A stretch of 64,000 nucleotides of DNA from Paenibacillus graminis (GTDB lineage: Bacteria > Bacillota > Bacilli > Paenibacillales > Paenibacillaceae): positions 4,340,001 through 4,404,000 of the forward strand of contig NZ_CP009287.1 of the NCBI RefSeq assembly GCF_000758705.1, written 5' to 3'. Each line of letters starts with the position of its first letter. Within the stretch, counting starts at the first letter, position 1. Positions 16,722 to 25,105 of the stretch are shown here, one piece after another. The notes below the pieces were generated by a model. That model saw nothing but the letters and a program-made list of their open reading frames with translations, was not told the DNA's origin and did not search any database. A program made the translations under genes and the position numbers.

Positions 16722-17570
16722 TTAGTTGTTCTTCCACGCTTCCGGCAGAATGAATCCGTCGTATTTCTCCAACCCGGTAATGTATTCCTCGAACTCTTTG
16801 GACTCGTAGGCAGCCTTCAGATCCTTGGCCCACTGCGTATTCTCATCCTTCCGGTTCACGGATACGATGATGCGGTGCTGCATAGGCGTATTTTCTATTT
16901 TGAGTGCGTCGGTAATCTTCTTGCCGGCGCTGGCGATGTAATTTCCGTTAATTACGCCGTAATCCACATCCTGCAGGGATACCATAATTTGTGCCGGGTC
17001 GAGAATTTTGATATCGATCTTATATTTATCCGGCTCCATGTTGTTGATGTTGAAGTCCGCTAGATTTGAGCCTTCTTTAATTTTAACCCAGCCCAGCTCT
17101 TCCAAAATGCGGAGTGCCCGCTCCTGGTTCACCGGGTCATTGGGAACAGCTACCGTTGTACCGTCCTTCACATCGTCAAGCGTAGTGTGCTTGACAGAGT
17201 AGATTCCTTGCGGCGCGCCAGGCACATAGGCGATTCCTACCATATCCGCGCCAATTTCGCCGTTAATAGCTTCCATATACGCTGTGCTCTGGAAGATGCT
17301 CGCATCGATCGTACCTTCCTTCATCGCCGGGTTGACCTGCATGTTTTGCGAGAAGGTCTTAATATCAACCTTGTAGCCCTGCTTCTCCAGAATCGGCAGA
17401 ATCGCTTGGCGGAACTGCTCCTCATAGGTGCCGACGCCAAATCCCACAACAATCTCCTTCTTTTCACTTTCTGCTGCACCGGCTTTCGAGTTATCCGCCG
17501 CATTGTTGGAGCCACAAGCCGTCAGAACCAGAACGAAACCAATCAGGAATAGGGTCATTGCTTTTTTCAT
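16722..17570 (-). CDS. metQ: MetQ/NlpA family substrate-binding lipoprotein
   Basis: Extracellular binding lipoprotein of a methionine-type (MUT family) ABC importer, 282 residues. A lipoprotein signal with lipobox VLTACG anchors it near residue 19. The mature part matches MetQ (EIVVGFGVGTYEEQFRQAI, FQSTAYMEAINGE, VAVPNDPVNQERALRILEELGWVK, YGVINGNYIASAG). MetQ relatives carry methionine, its sulfoxide, or other small sulfur amino acids. The start overlaps the stop of the UroD-like gene by four bases (ATGA), a clear sign of translational coupling. It therefore sits apart from metN and metI, with an enzyme gene in between, an unusual order. Confidence 0.93.
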   Translation of the reverse strand: MKKAMTLFLIGFVLVLTACGSNNAADNSKAGAAESEKKEIVVGFGVGTYEEQFRQAILPILEKQGYKVDIKTFSQNMQVNPAMKEGTIDASIFQSTAYMEAINGEIGADMVGIAYVPGAPQGIYSVKHTTLDDVKDGTTVAVPNDPVNQERALRILEELGWVKIKEGSNLADFNINNMEPDKYKIDIKILDPAQIMVSLQDVDYGVINGNYIASAGKKITDALKIENTPMQHRIIVSVNRKDENTQWAKDLKAAYESKEFEEYITGLEKYDGFILPEAWKNN

Positions 17571-18601
17571 ACGCGAATCTCTCCTTCAAATACGGATTTT
17601 TTTAACTGTACCAATGCTTCGTCGGTAACATTAAGCGGAATGGCACAGTTGGGAGCGAGTATAAAAGGCTGATCCTTCATTTGACCCAGCGCTTCCGCAG
17701 CTTGCCGCTGAATTTGCGAAACGTCGTTGGCGGCAAACAGGGCGTGATCGACACCGCCAACCTTCGTCGCGGTCAATGCGGCTTCCAGCCCCGGGTTTCC
17801 TTCAGCCTTCGTATCCCAGCTGATCCCGTCCACCGGATAGTCGTTGAACCGTTCGGGATGGGCATGAGCTCCACAGGTATGGAGCACATTTTTCCCATAG
17901 CCCGCAGCGTCCAATACAATACTGTCATAAGGTCTCGAAAATTCGTTAAATAACGACTCATCAAACATCCCAGGGTGTGCAGTCCCCGTCACCGCATAGA
18001 ACAGGCCGTCTGATCCCGCCCGCTTCAGCTCCTGCACATAATCGGCCATCGTCAGGGAGATCGCATGCAGGGCATGGTGCGCTGCCGCCCGGTGTTCTTT
18101 GAACAAGGAATCCAGGGTCACCGGCTGCTCGATGCCGAACACGGTCGGGTACACATAAGCGGAACGCCCGACAATAAACAGCAGCACCGTCAACGGGGAG
18201 AAGACTGTCTGGATTAAGGGTGTATCCGGCAGCCCCCGGCGGATTTTGGCTACAGCTTCAAGCTGCTCCAATAATGGGGCTGACTGTGTGGCCTTTTTCA
18301 CTTCAAGCTGCCACAGCTGAGATGCTGCCGGAACCGCCGTTGTAAGCTGCCGGGGAAATACCGTCCTATACTGGCCGAAATCATATTCATTTCCCCAAGC
18401 TTCGGCCAAATAGGTGGCTCTGGGGTTGATCTTCACCCAGTCCCAATCATATTGCCTGGTAAAAGCGATGGTCGTCTCAGCCAGATCGTCCGCATTCTGC
18501 TCCCTGTCAATGAAATGGCGCCAGCCGCTGACGATGGGCCGGTCCGCCTGCTCCCCCGATAAAATCGCCTGAAACCGTTCCTGTCTGCTCCATTTACTCA
18601 A
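17567..18601 (-). CDS. uroporphyrinogen decarboxylase (UROD)-fold protein, putative methyltransferase
   Basis: A 344-residue TIM-barrel protein of the UROD superfamily. It lacks the haem-pathway signature and has a HTCGAHAHPERF segment, the type of Cys/His pair that binds Zn and activates thiols in MtaA/CmuA-like cobalamin or thiol methyltransferases. Other landmarks are YDWDWVKINPR, GSDGLFYAVTG and ILAPNCAIP. It starts at TTG (18601) behind AGGAGG and overlaps metQ by four bases. Position inside a met-type importer operon suggests a methyl-transfer step on an imported sulfur compound. Neither a corrinoid protein nor a reactivator is nearby, so free cobalamin, folate or a thiol could be the partner. 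Confidence 0.78.
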   Translation of the reverse strand: MSKWSRQERFQAILSGEQADRPIVSGWRHFIDREQNADDLAETTIAFTRQYDWDWVKINPRATYLAEAWGNEYDFGQYRTVFPRQLTTAVPAASQLWQLEVKKATQSAPLLEQLEAVAKIRRGLPDTPLIQTVFSPLTVLLFIVGRSAYVYPTVFGIEQPVTLDSLFKEHRAAAHHALHAISLTMADYVQELKRAGSDGLFYAVTGTAHPGMFDESLFNEFSRPYDSIVLDAAGYGKNVLHTCGAHAHPERFNDYPVDGISWDTKAEGNPGLEAALTATKVGGVDHALFAANDVSQIQRQAAEALGQMKDQPFILAPNCAIPLNVTDEALVQLKKSVFEGEIRV

Positions 18602-18630
18602 TTCGTTTGCCTCCTATTGTAAGACAAGCT

Positions 18631-19290
18631 CTAATAGCGGCGGATCTTTCTCGCTAACGAGTTGCCCAAAGATTGAATTCCCTGTACGAAAATAACAAGT
18701 ATAACCACCGTCGCAACTACAACTACAGTGTCAAACCGTTGGTACCCATACACAATCGCCAAGTCTCCGACACCGCCGCCGCCGACCGTTCCGGCCATCG
18801 CCGTTGCGCCAATCAACCCGATGGTTGCCGTGGTCAAAGACAGAATCAGCGAGCCGACAGCCTCCGGCAGCAAGAAATAGCGGATAACCTGAAACGGAGT
18901 GGCTCCCATCGATTCTGCCGCTTCCATAATGCCAGGATTCACCTCAAGCAGGGAATTTTCGACCAGACGACCGATATACGGAGCGATATACAGGATGAGC
19001 GGTACAATTGCGGCGTTTGTTCCGATGGAGGTATGGACAATCATCCGGGTGAACGGAATAATTGCGACAAGCAAAATGATAAAAGGCAGAGAACGAATAA
19101 TGTTGATAACCGGATTAAGCAAGGTATAGAGCAGCTTGTTCTCCAGAACACCCCCGGGACGGGTAACGACGAGCAAGATGCCGATGGGTATCCCGATCAA
19201 CGAGCCTACGAACAAGGACATCCCCACCATATAGACCGTATCGATGATTGCTTGTATAAACTGCTCACTGGTCACTGTTGTTGAGAACAT
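18631..19290 (-). CDS. metI: MetI-type ABC transporter permease
   Basis: A 219-residue integral membrane permease with five hydrophobic segments and the cytoplasmic coupling loop EAAESMGATPFQVIRYFLLPEA that contacts the ATPase. Family features include IGIPIGILL near the N-terminus and GATAMAGTVGGGGVGDLAI near the C-terminus. Its start lies 26 bp inside the 3' end of metN, so the ATPase and permease are coupled in translation. Together with MetN and MetQ it forms a complete methionine-type importer (MetN2-MetI2 with lipoprotein receptor). Confidence 0.93.
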   Translation of the reverse strand: MFSTTVTSEQFIQAIIDTVYMVGMSLFVGSLIGIPIGILLVVTRPGGVLENKLLYTLLNPVINIIRSLPFIILLVAIIPFTRMIVHTSIGTNAAIVPLILYIAPYIGRLVENSLLEVNPGIMEAAESMGATPFQVIRYFLLPEAVGSLILSLTTATIGLIGATAMAGTVGGGGVGDLAIVYGYQRFDTVVVVATVVILVIFVQGIQSLGNSLARKIRRY

Positions 19291-20308
19291 GCTTATCCAC
19301 CTCCTCCAAATCGATTTCTCTACGCTTCAGGAAGGCAAGCGCTTTGTCCATTTCTTCAGAACTTCCCTTAAGTTGAATGATCATCGTCCCCAGGGTGGTG
19401 TCCTGAATCTCCGTCATATTGGCAAACAGAATATTGACCTTGACATCGCTTGCGCGGATCAATTCGTACAATACCGGCTCCGAGGCGCGTTCCCCGAAGA
19501 ATTCCAGCTTGTACAAACGGCCTCCCTCATCTGTCGTCAATGTTTTCCTCATGCTGCCAGTCATACTGGTCTGAATAACCGTACTCACAAAATTCTGTGT
19601 CGTCGGATGCTGCGGATGCCCGAATACCTCCAGCACGCTGCCCTGCTCGATGATCCGGCCGCCTTCCATCACCGCCACCTTATTGCAAATCTCCTGTATT
19701 ACAGACATTTCATGGGTAATAATCATAATCGTAATATGATATTCCGCGTTAATCCTCTTGAGCAATTGTAAAATAGAGCGGGTCGTCTGCGGGTCCAGCG
19801 CCGAGGTTGCTTCATCGCATAGCAGCACTGAAGGATTCGAAGCCAGCGCACGGGCAATGCCCACCCGCTGCTTCTGTCCACCCGACAATTCGCTCGGGTA
19901 GCTCCCTGCTTTGTCGCTCAAGCCGACGAACTCGAGCAGTTCCATGACGCGCTGGTGAATCTCGTTTTTATTCTTTTTGAGCAGCACAAGGGGAATTGCC
20001 ACATTGTCAAAGACCTTTTTGGATTCCAGCAGGTTGAAATGCTGAAAGATCATGCCGATATTTTTTTTGGCGGCACGCAGCTCTTTATCGGTGTACGCTC
20101 CCAAATCATGCCCGTCGACAAACACCTGCCCCTTCGTCGGCCTTTCCAAGTAATTGACCAGCCGGATCAGCGTGCTCTTGCCCGCGCCGCTATAGCCGAT
20201 CACTCCGAAGATATCGCCTTTATCAACCTTCAGCTGAACTCCCTTAATGGCATCATTTGAGATTCCCTTGCGGAGATACGTCTTGTAAACGTCTCTTAAT
20301 TCGATCAT
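19265..20308 (-). CDS. metN: MetN-type ABC transporter ATP-binding protein with NIL domain
   Basis: ATPase subunit of the methionine-type importer, about 347 residues. The nucleotide-binding domain (1-245) has Walker A GYSGAGKST, signature LSGGQKQRVGIARAL and Walker B LLCDEATSALD. The C-terminal NIL regulatory domain (about 265-340) binds the transported amino acid in well-studied MetN proteins and inhibits transport when the internal pool is high. Retention of NIL suggests the imported ligand or its product exerts feedback. GTG 20311 and ATG 20308 are adjacent; AAAGGAG can serve either. Confidence 0.93.
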   Translation of the reverse strand: MIELRDVYKTYLRKGISNDAIKGVQLKVDKGDIFGVIGYSGAGKSTLIRLVNYLERPTKGQVFVDGHDLGAYTDKELRAAKKNIGMIFQHFNLLESKKVFDNVAIPLVLLKKNKNEIHQRVMELLEFVGLSDKAGSYPSELSGGQKQRVGIARALASNPSVLLCDEATSALDPQTTRSILQLLKRINAEYHITIMIITHEMSVIQEICNKVAVMEGGRIIEQGSVLEVFGHPQHPTTQNFVSTVIQTSMTGSMRKTLTTDEGGRLYKLEFFGERASEPVLYELIRASDVKVNILFANMTEIQDTTLGTMIIQLKGSSEEMDKALAFLKRREIDLEEVDKHVLNNSDQ

Positions 20309-20342
20309 CACCCATCCGCTCCTTTCATTAAATGTTCTGGGG

Positions 20343-21503
20343 CTAAGCCTGCTCCTTCAGCTGCACCAGCGCCCGCTCGGCTAAGAGTGCAAAATAACGG
20401 GCGGCAGGAAGCAGAGCGGCTTCGTCCACGTCGAAGCGCGGATGATGCAGCGCATAAGCGGGACCCGTGCCGATATTTACAAAAGCGCCCGGTATTTGCT
20501 GCAAATACAGCGCAAAATCTTCCCCCCCCATTTGCGGCGGGATATCATGTACCTCATACCCGGCCTGCCCGGCGATCTCTTTGCTGAAGTCAGCCCAGAC
20601 GCCGTCGTTGATCGTCGCCGGCGGTCCCGGAGCCCAATGCAGCCGTGCCTTCGCTCCGGCGGCTCCAGCGATGCCTTCAATGATTCGGGTCATTTTCTCC
20701 GGCATGCTTGCGCGAATTTCTTCATTATAAGTGCGGACGGTTCCCTCCAGTTCCACCCGTTCCGGCAATACGTTCCAGGTATGGCCTCCGTTGATCCGGG
20801 TGACACTCAGCACTACCGTTTCCCTTGCACCGCATTGACGGCTGACGATGGTTTGGAGCGTAGTAATAATCTGAGCTGCCGTTACGATCGCATCCACGCC
20901 ATTCTCCGGTGTGGCGGCATGGGCGCCTATCCCTTCCACCGAAATTTCAAACCGGTCGACCCCTGCCGTGAATGGTCCTGTTCTCGTCCCGAAGGTTCCT
21001 GTCGGCAGTTCCGGCGAGTTATGCAGCCCGAATATGGCGGCCACATCGTCCAGTCCTCCCGAAGCCAGCACACTCTCGGCGCCATGACCGGTTTCCTCCG
21101 CTGGTTGAAACAGAATTTTCACACTGCCCGGCAGCCCGGCTTCACGGGCTTTCAGCAACATTGCGGCTCCCAGCATGACCGCTGTATGAAAATCATGGCC
21201 GCAGGCGTGCATTTTTCCCGGAATTCCCGACGCAAACGGCAACCCGGTCTGTTCCTCTATCGGAAGTGCATCGATATCGCAGCGGATAGCTACGACGGGT
21301 CCTTCACTCTGCCCGACTTGGGCAATAAGCCCGGTTGGCAAAGGAAGATCCAAGACGGAAATATGTGCCTTGGCCAGCCATGTCCGCAGCTTGTCCGTTG
21401 TCTTAAATTCTTCGTAAGATAATTCCGGCTCGCGATGCAGACTTCTGCGAACGTCAATCAAGTGTTGTTCCAGTGCTTGCATCATTTCATCCTGCGGTTT
21501 CAC
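20343..21503 (-). CDS. M20 family amidohydrolase (N-acyl amino acid deacylase-like)
   Basis: Metal-dependent cytoplasmic amidohydrolase of the YxeP/hippurate hydrolase group, about 386 residues. Metal ligands are in the expected blocks: ACGHDFHTA, PAEETGHGAE, IFGLHNSPELPTG and MGGEDFALYL. The dimerisation domain lies at about 180-290. Enzymes of this group remove N-acetyl, N-succinyl or similar groups from amino acids, including S-substituted cysteines. ATG 21512 lies directly against the AGGGGG ribosome site, so I prefer the GTG at 21503 with normal spacing. Between the C-S lyase and MetN, it is probably the deprotection step of the pathway. Confidence 0.88.
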   Translation of the reverse strand: MKPQDEMMQALEQHLIDVRRSLHREPELSYEEFKTTDKLRTWLAKAHISVLDLPLPTGLIAQVGQSEGPVVAIRCDIDALPIEEQTGLPFASGIPGKMHACGHDFHTAVMLGAAMLLKAREAGLPGSVKILFQPAEETGHGAESVLASGGLDDVAAIFGLHNSPELPTGTFGTRTGPFTAGVDRFEISVEGIGAHAATPENGVDAIVTAAQIITTLQTIVSRQCGARETVVLSVTRINGGHTWNVLPERVELEGTVRTYNEEIRASMPEKMTRIIEGIAGAAGAKARLHWAPGPPATINDGVWADFSKEIAGQAGYEVHDIPPQMGGEDFALYLQQIPGAFVNIGTGPAYALHHPRFDVDEAALLPAARYFALLAERALVQLKEQA

Positions 21504-21536
21504 CGGGATCATTCCCCCTCTTGTTTATGTCATATT

Positions 21537-22751
21537 TTATTTAGAAATGGAGTTCCGCTCCGTATAAGGGAACAATGCTGCCAGCGCTTGATCGAAATCT
21601 GCGATAATATCGTGCACATCCTCCAGCCCGACCGAAACCCGGATCAAACCGTCCGTAATTCCGAATTGAACCCGTTCCTTCTGCGGAATGGAAGCGTGGG
21701 TCATAGAGGCCGGATGCTGCACCAGCGTCTCGGGATCACCCAGGCTGAAAGAAATCATCGCCAGCTTGAGCGAGTTGATCAGCTTTTTCCCTTCTGTTAT
21801 CCCTCCTTTGACTTCGAATGAGACGATACCTCCCATGCCTTTCATCTGCGCAAGAGCCAGCTTGTGCTGGGGATGGGATTCAAGGCCCGGATAGAACACT
21901 CTTTCGATATAAGGATGAGCCTCGAGATATTCAGCGACAGTCTGGGCGTTGCGGCAATGTCTTTCCACCCGCAAAGCCATCGTCTTCATCCCTCTGAGGA
22001 TCAGAAATGAATCCCAGGCGTTCAGATTCTGCCCCAAATCGCCCATCAGCCTTTTTCGCATAAAGCGGATCACCTCTTTGCTGCCCACGACGAATCCGGC
22101 AAGCACGTCCCCATGGCCGTTGATGTATTTCGTGGCACTGTGCACCACAACATCGGCTCCCAGCTCCAAAGGCTTTTGCAGACAAGGGCTCATGAAGGTG
22201 TTGTCAACAATGACAGGAAGCTTATGCAGCTTGCAGGCTTGGGTAATTTGCTTGATATCAAGGATCGTCAGCTTCGGGTTGGAGGGTGTTTCGATATAGA
22301 CAGCTTTCGTATTGGGTTTAATCGCCTGAAGCATTCCGGCAGTATCCGTACAGTCGACAAAGTCGCATTCGATACCGAAACGAGGTGCGAGGGAAGTTAG
22401 GAAGTTATATGTTCCGCCGTACACATCCTTAGTTACCAGGACATGATCTCCATGCTTCAGGAAGCCAAGCAGGGCAATGGAGATGGCGGCCATTCCGCTG
22501 GAAACCCCCAAGGCGTCTTCAGCGCCTTCCAGTGCGGCGATTTTTTTCTCCAGTGTGCGGGAGGTCGGATTTCCGTATCTGCCGTAATACACGCCTTCCG
22601 CTTCACCTGCCACCACGGAGGCTGCCGTTTCCGCATCAGGAAACGCATAGGCAACCGCAGGGATAACGCTTTGGGAAATGGCGCCCGTCCGGGGATCGGG
22701 AGACTGGCTCTCATGGATAATCTTTGTGTCCATCTTCCATTCTGATTGCAT
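21537..22751 (-). CDS. PLP-dependent trans-sulfuration enzyme (cystathionine gamma-lyase/synthase family)
   Basis: A 404-residue Cys/Met-metabolism PLP enzyme of aspartate aminotransferase fold. The PLP lysine is near residue 208 in SATKYINGHGD. Other signatures are YYGRYGNPTSRTLEKKIAALEG, SSGMAAISIALL, VDNTFMSPCLQKPLELGAD and the C-terminal GITDGLIRVSVGLED. The usual YSR cofactor motif reads YGR here. The group includes cystathionine gamma-synthase, gamma-lyase, beta-lyase and methionine gamma-lyase, which sequence alone does not separate well. In this operon a lyase role, releasing a thiol from an imported S-substituted amino acid, is the best guess. AAGGA precedes the ATG by nine bases. 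Confidence 0.92.
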   Translation of the reverse strand: MQSEWKMDTKIIHESQSPDPRTGAISQSVIPAVAYAFPDAETAASVVAGEAEGVYYGRYGNPTSRTLEKKIAALEGAEDALGVSSGMAAISIALLGFLKHGDHVLVTKDVYGGTYNFLTSLAPRFGIECDFVDCTDTAGMLQAIKPNTKAVYIETPSNPKLTILDIKQITQACKLHKLPVIVDNTFMSPCLQKPLELGADVVVHSATKYINGHGDVLAGFVVGSKEVIRFMRKRLMGDLGQNLNAWDSFLILRGMKTMALRVERHCRNAQTVAEYLEAHPYIERVFYPGLESHPQHKLALAQMKGMGGIVSFEVKGGITEGKKLINSLKLAMISFSLGDPETLVQHPASMTHASIPQKERVQFGITDGLIRVSVGLEDVHDIIADFDQALAALFPYTERNSISK

Positions 22752-22756
22752 GCGGC

Positions 22757-23437
22757 TCAGTCCTTTCTGGTTTCGTCAACCGCTTTTAGACGTTTTAGCG
22801 CTGTGGATAAGCTGTTGTAAATATGATCCTGCATTACTTTTTCCGCGCCTTCTTCATCCCGGTCAACGATCCTCTGCAAAATCAGGCTATGCTCTTCATA
22901 GGCCTGCGAGTTCCATTCTCCGTGCAGGGAGACATAGCGGCAATAGCGGAGCGTGTGATCCCGGAGCTGGCTCAAAATTCTTTCAAAAGTATGCAGGCCG
23001 CTTATTTCCGATAAATAATCATGAAATTCAAAACCAAACGGCAGAGCATCCTTATCGGAGCCTAAATGCAAGGATTGATTCGTTTTTTCAACCATCGCCG
23101 TCATATGTTGAATATCTTGCGGGGTGGCGTTTTTGGCGGCATTTTTAGCAATATGCCCTTCCAGCATGCCGCGAACAAGAAAAATCTCTTCCAGCTCTTC
23201 CAAAGTAACCGGCGCTACCTTCAGCCTTCCATTGGGCTGGCGGACAAGAAAATCCTCATTCTCCAATCGTTGAATCGCCTCTCTCAATGGAGTACGGCTG
23301 ACGCCGAGCAGTGCAGCAAGGCTTTCTTCGTGTACGTTCTGGCCTGGTTTCAGTTCATTATCAATGATCTTCTGCTTCAGTTCCAAATAGGTGTTATCCT
23401 TGGACAGCCTGCGTGTCCGTAACATTGAGCTGCTCAT
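22757..23437 (-). CDS. GntR family (FadR/FCD-type) transcriptional regulator of the sulfur cluster
   Basis: A 226-residue repressor or activator: N-terminal winged helix (about 10-75, LAALLGVSRTPLREAIQRLENEDFL) and C-terminal all-helical FCD ligand domain (about 85-215, FEFHDYLSEISG supplying metal-type Asp/His). FCD regulators usually bind organic acids or amino-acid derivatives. The start is ATG 23437 with AGGAG at good distance; longer frames read through the promoter. It is the first gene of the cluster, five bases before the PLP lyase, with a perfect palindrome upstream. Autoregulation and control of all nine genes by the pathway substrate is the natural inference. Confidence 0.9.
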   Translation of the reverse strand: MSSSMLRTRRLSKDNTYLELKQKIIDNELKPGQNVHEESLAALLGVSRTPLREAIQRLENEDFLVRQPNGRLKVAPVTLEELEEIFLVRGMLEGHIAKNAAKNATPQDIQHMTAMVEKTNQSLHLGSDKDALPFGFEFHDYLSEISGLHTFERILSQLRDHTLRYCRYVSLHGEWNSQAYEEHSLILQRIVDRDEEGAEKVMQDHIYNSLSTALKRLKAVDETRKD

Positions 23438-23504
23438 GGGCGCTTCTCCTCTATATTGCGAATTCTTAACTCCAATCACTCCATTGTGCATTTGTGTAAC
23501 TGTA

Positions 23505-23520
23505 TAATTGTATACAATTA
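23505..23520. promoter_or_regulatory. perfect palindromic operator for the GntR regulator
   Basis: TAATTGTATACAATTA is a perfect 16-bp palindrome located 68 bp upstream of the gntR start. Its TNGTATACNA core resembles FCD-subfamily GntR sites (T-GT-N-AC-A). It overlaps the probable promoter region of the nine-gene cluster. Confidence 0.7.
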
Positions 23521-23524
23521 GCAC

Positions 23525-23852
23525 AAAAGTCTCACCTCTCTCTTCCCTTTCTCTCTGCGGTTTGTAGATTTAGGCTTATAATACCGATTGAAAATCAATT
23601 TGTCTATACTTTCATGTCATTTTTCATCACATTTCGTCATATTTTTTTTAGAAAACGCTCTAAAAACACATAATATCGCAATTCGCGTCATATAAAGTAT
23701 CACAAAAAAGCCGGAATGCATAGTGCCTCATGCTCCAGCTTGCTTATTAGGTAAAAAGCACCCGTTGAACCTTAGATGCGCTATTGTCGAAAAACAACGA
23801 ACCGCTTTTGCTTTCCTATTTTTTTAGAATGAATTAACATCATACGCCCACT
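23525..23852. other. AT-rich intergenic region upstream of the sulfur cluster
   Basis: About 330 bp without a gene, containing the upstream part of the cluster promoter and a terminator at 23703-23741. A short TTTTTAGA/TCTAAAAA dyad lies near 23645-23670. No riboswitch (S-box or T-box) features were seen. Confidence 0.45.
23703..23741 (-). terminator. terminator downstream of the DUF2975 remnant
   Basis: On the minus strand an imperfect stem (AAGCTGGAGCAT with ATGCATTCCGGCTT) is followed by six T. It is placed to end transcription of the decayed gene before the sulfur-cluster promoter. Confidence 0.6.
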
Positions 23853-24115
23853 TCAGACCGTTAAATCATTTTCTGATTTTATATTAATAGCTTCTTGTAA
23901 AAGTCTTTGGAGAACAGCAGCAAAAACGGCAAGCACCATTGAGGCGAAAATAATGACCAATCCCATTGGTATGAAACTTGGCGGATCAACTCTCTTTCCC
24001 ATAAGATAGTAAATATACACAAAGCGAGAATGGGGATTCCCATAAGAATAACAGCCATCTGGATTTGAATTTCGAGCAACAGGCATATGCCCCATTTGTC
24101 GCCACATTGTTCCAT
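23853..24115 (-). pseudogene. DUF2975 family membrane protein, internally deleted and frameshifted
   Basis: The minus strand contains two family pieces in different frames. An N-terminal piece (MAVILMGIPILALCIF, near 24010-24060) matches the first membrane helix of DUF2975. A C-terminal piece (PMGLVIIFASMVLAVFAAVL, then QRLLQEAINIKSENDLTV, stop at 23853) matches the last helix and tail. Intact proteins have about 160 residues and four helices; the middle two helices are missing and the frame changes at the junction. The XRE regulator that normally follows such genes is absent too. The remnant sits directly behind a strong terminator. Confidence 0.75.
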
Positions 24116-24124
24116 TTGATAATA

Positions 24125-24163
24125 AAAATTGTCCTCCAAGGCTATTCTTTGGAGGACAATTTT
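24125..24163. terminator. strong bidirectional hairpin terminator
   Basis: A perfect 15-bp stem (AAAATTGTCCTCCAA/TTGGAGGACAATTTT) with a 9-nt loop. It lies 16 bp past the stop of the minus-strand oxidoreductase gene. Confidence 0.85.
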
Positions 24164-24178
24164 GTTCATTTAATAACC

Positions 24179-25105
24179 TTATTGATTCAAGCCCTGACTG
24201 ACTCTGATGACTACATTGCCCTTTTTATGCCCTTGTTCCACATACCGGTGAGCCTCTGCCATTTGTTCTAACGGATAGTACCGGTCAATCACCGACTTAA
24301 TGTTACCTGACTCCATCAGTTCTTTGAGGAGCTGCAGATCCTGGATGCGTACCTTGGCAATTCCCTGCCCATCTACTGTGACGAATGATCCGTGTGGCTT
24401 TAACGCTTTTTTGCGGCTGGATTTGGGGAGTTTGCCAACGGCATCGAAGATGATGTCATACTGTCCGCCTCTTTGGGTACAATCTTCAGCCGTGTAGTCA
24501 ATGACCTGAGAGGCGCCCAGCGATTTCACCCATTCCAGATTTGCAGTGCTGCATACCCCGTCAACTTCTGCCCCAAAGTGCCTCGCAAGCTGCAGCGCGA
24601 AGGTCCCTACTGTGCCTGAAGCTCCATAGATTAGAACCTTTTGTCCCTTTTGTATGTTGGCTTTTCTGAGAAAATAAAGTGCAGTGGTCCCCCCATAAAG
24701 CGCAGCGGCAGCTTCTTCATAGGTCGTATTGGCCGGTTTGATGCTCACCATTCCGTCTTCAGACAGACAGGCATACTCAGCGTGTGCGCCAAAACGCATC
24801 CCCGTTAAGGCAAAAACCGGGTCGCCTTGCTTAAACCTTGCGACTTCACTGCCTACGGCTACAACTTCACCGGCTAATTCCACTCCCAAAACAGGTTTCC
24901 TGGGTTTGCTGAGACCTAAAACGAGACGCATTGGCAGCCATAACAGGGCAGGACTCTTAAAAGTCCGTACTCTAATGTCCCCTGCAGTTACAGTTGACGC
25001 ATGAACCTTTACGAGCAGCTCTTTGCGTTTGGGGGCAGGTTTTTCCATATCTATAAGGTGCAAAGTTTCCGGTGAACCGTATTTTGTGCATACAATGGCT
25101 TTCAT
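24179..25105 (-). CDS. NAD(P)-dependent quinone-oxidoreductase-like alcohol dehydrogenase (MDR family)
   Basis: A 308-residue cytosolic medium-chain dehydrogenase/reductase. The N-terminal GroES-like domain (about 1-120) lacks the Cys/His ligands for catalytic zinc, placing it with quinone oxidoreductase and enoyl reductase relatives. The nucleotide-binding domain has the motif VLIYGASGTVGTFALQLARHFGA at about 145-170. The ending HRYVEQGHKKGNVVIRV is typical of the family. GGGAGG precedes the ATG. A strong terminator follows, and the upstream MalT-like regulator gene points the same way about 110 bp away, so co-transcription is possible but unproven. Confidence 0.9.
   Translation of the reverse strand: MKAIVCTKYGSPETLHLIDMEKPAPKRKELLVKVHASTVTAGDIRVRTFKSPALLWLPMRLVLGLSKPRKPVLGVELAGEVVAVGSEVARFKQGDPVFALTGMRFGAHAEYACLSEDGMVSIKPANTTYEEAAAALYGGTTALYFLRKANIQKGQKVLIYGASGTVGTFALQLARHFGAEVDGVCSTANLEWVKSLGASQVIDYTAEDCTQRGGQYDIIFDAVGKLPKSSRKKALKPHGSFVTVDGQGIAKVRIQDLQLLKELMESGNIKSVIDRYYPLEQMAEAHRYVEQGHKKGNVVIRVSQGLNQ

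Noticed and set aside
23438..23852. S-box or T-box riboswitch for the met-type cluster
   Set aside because: The leader before gntR is only about 70 bp to the operator, with no S-box core, T-box sequence or terminator/antiterminator pair.
24116..24169. N-terminal extension of the DUF2975 remnant
   Set aside because: These codons lie in a perfect 15-bp terminator hairpin, so they are not an original coding start.
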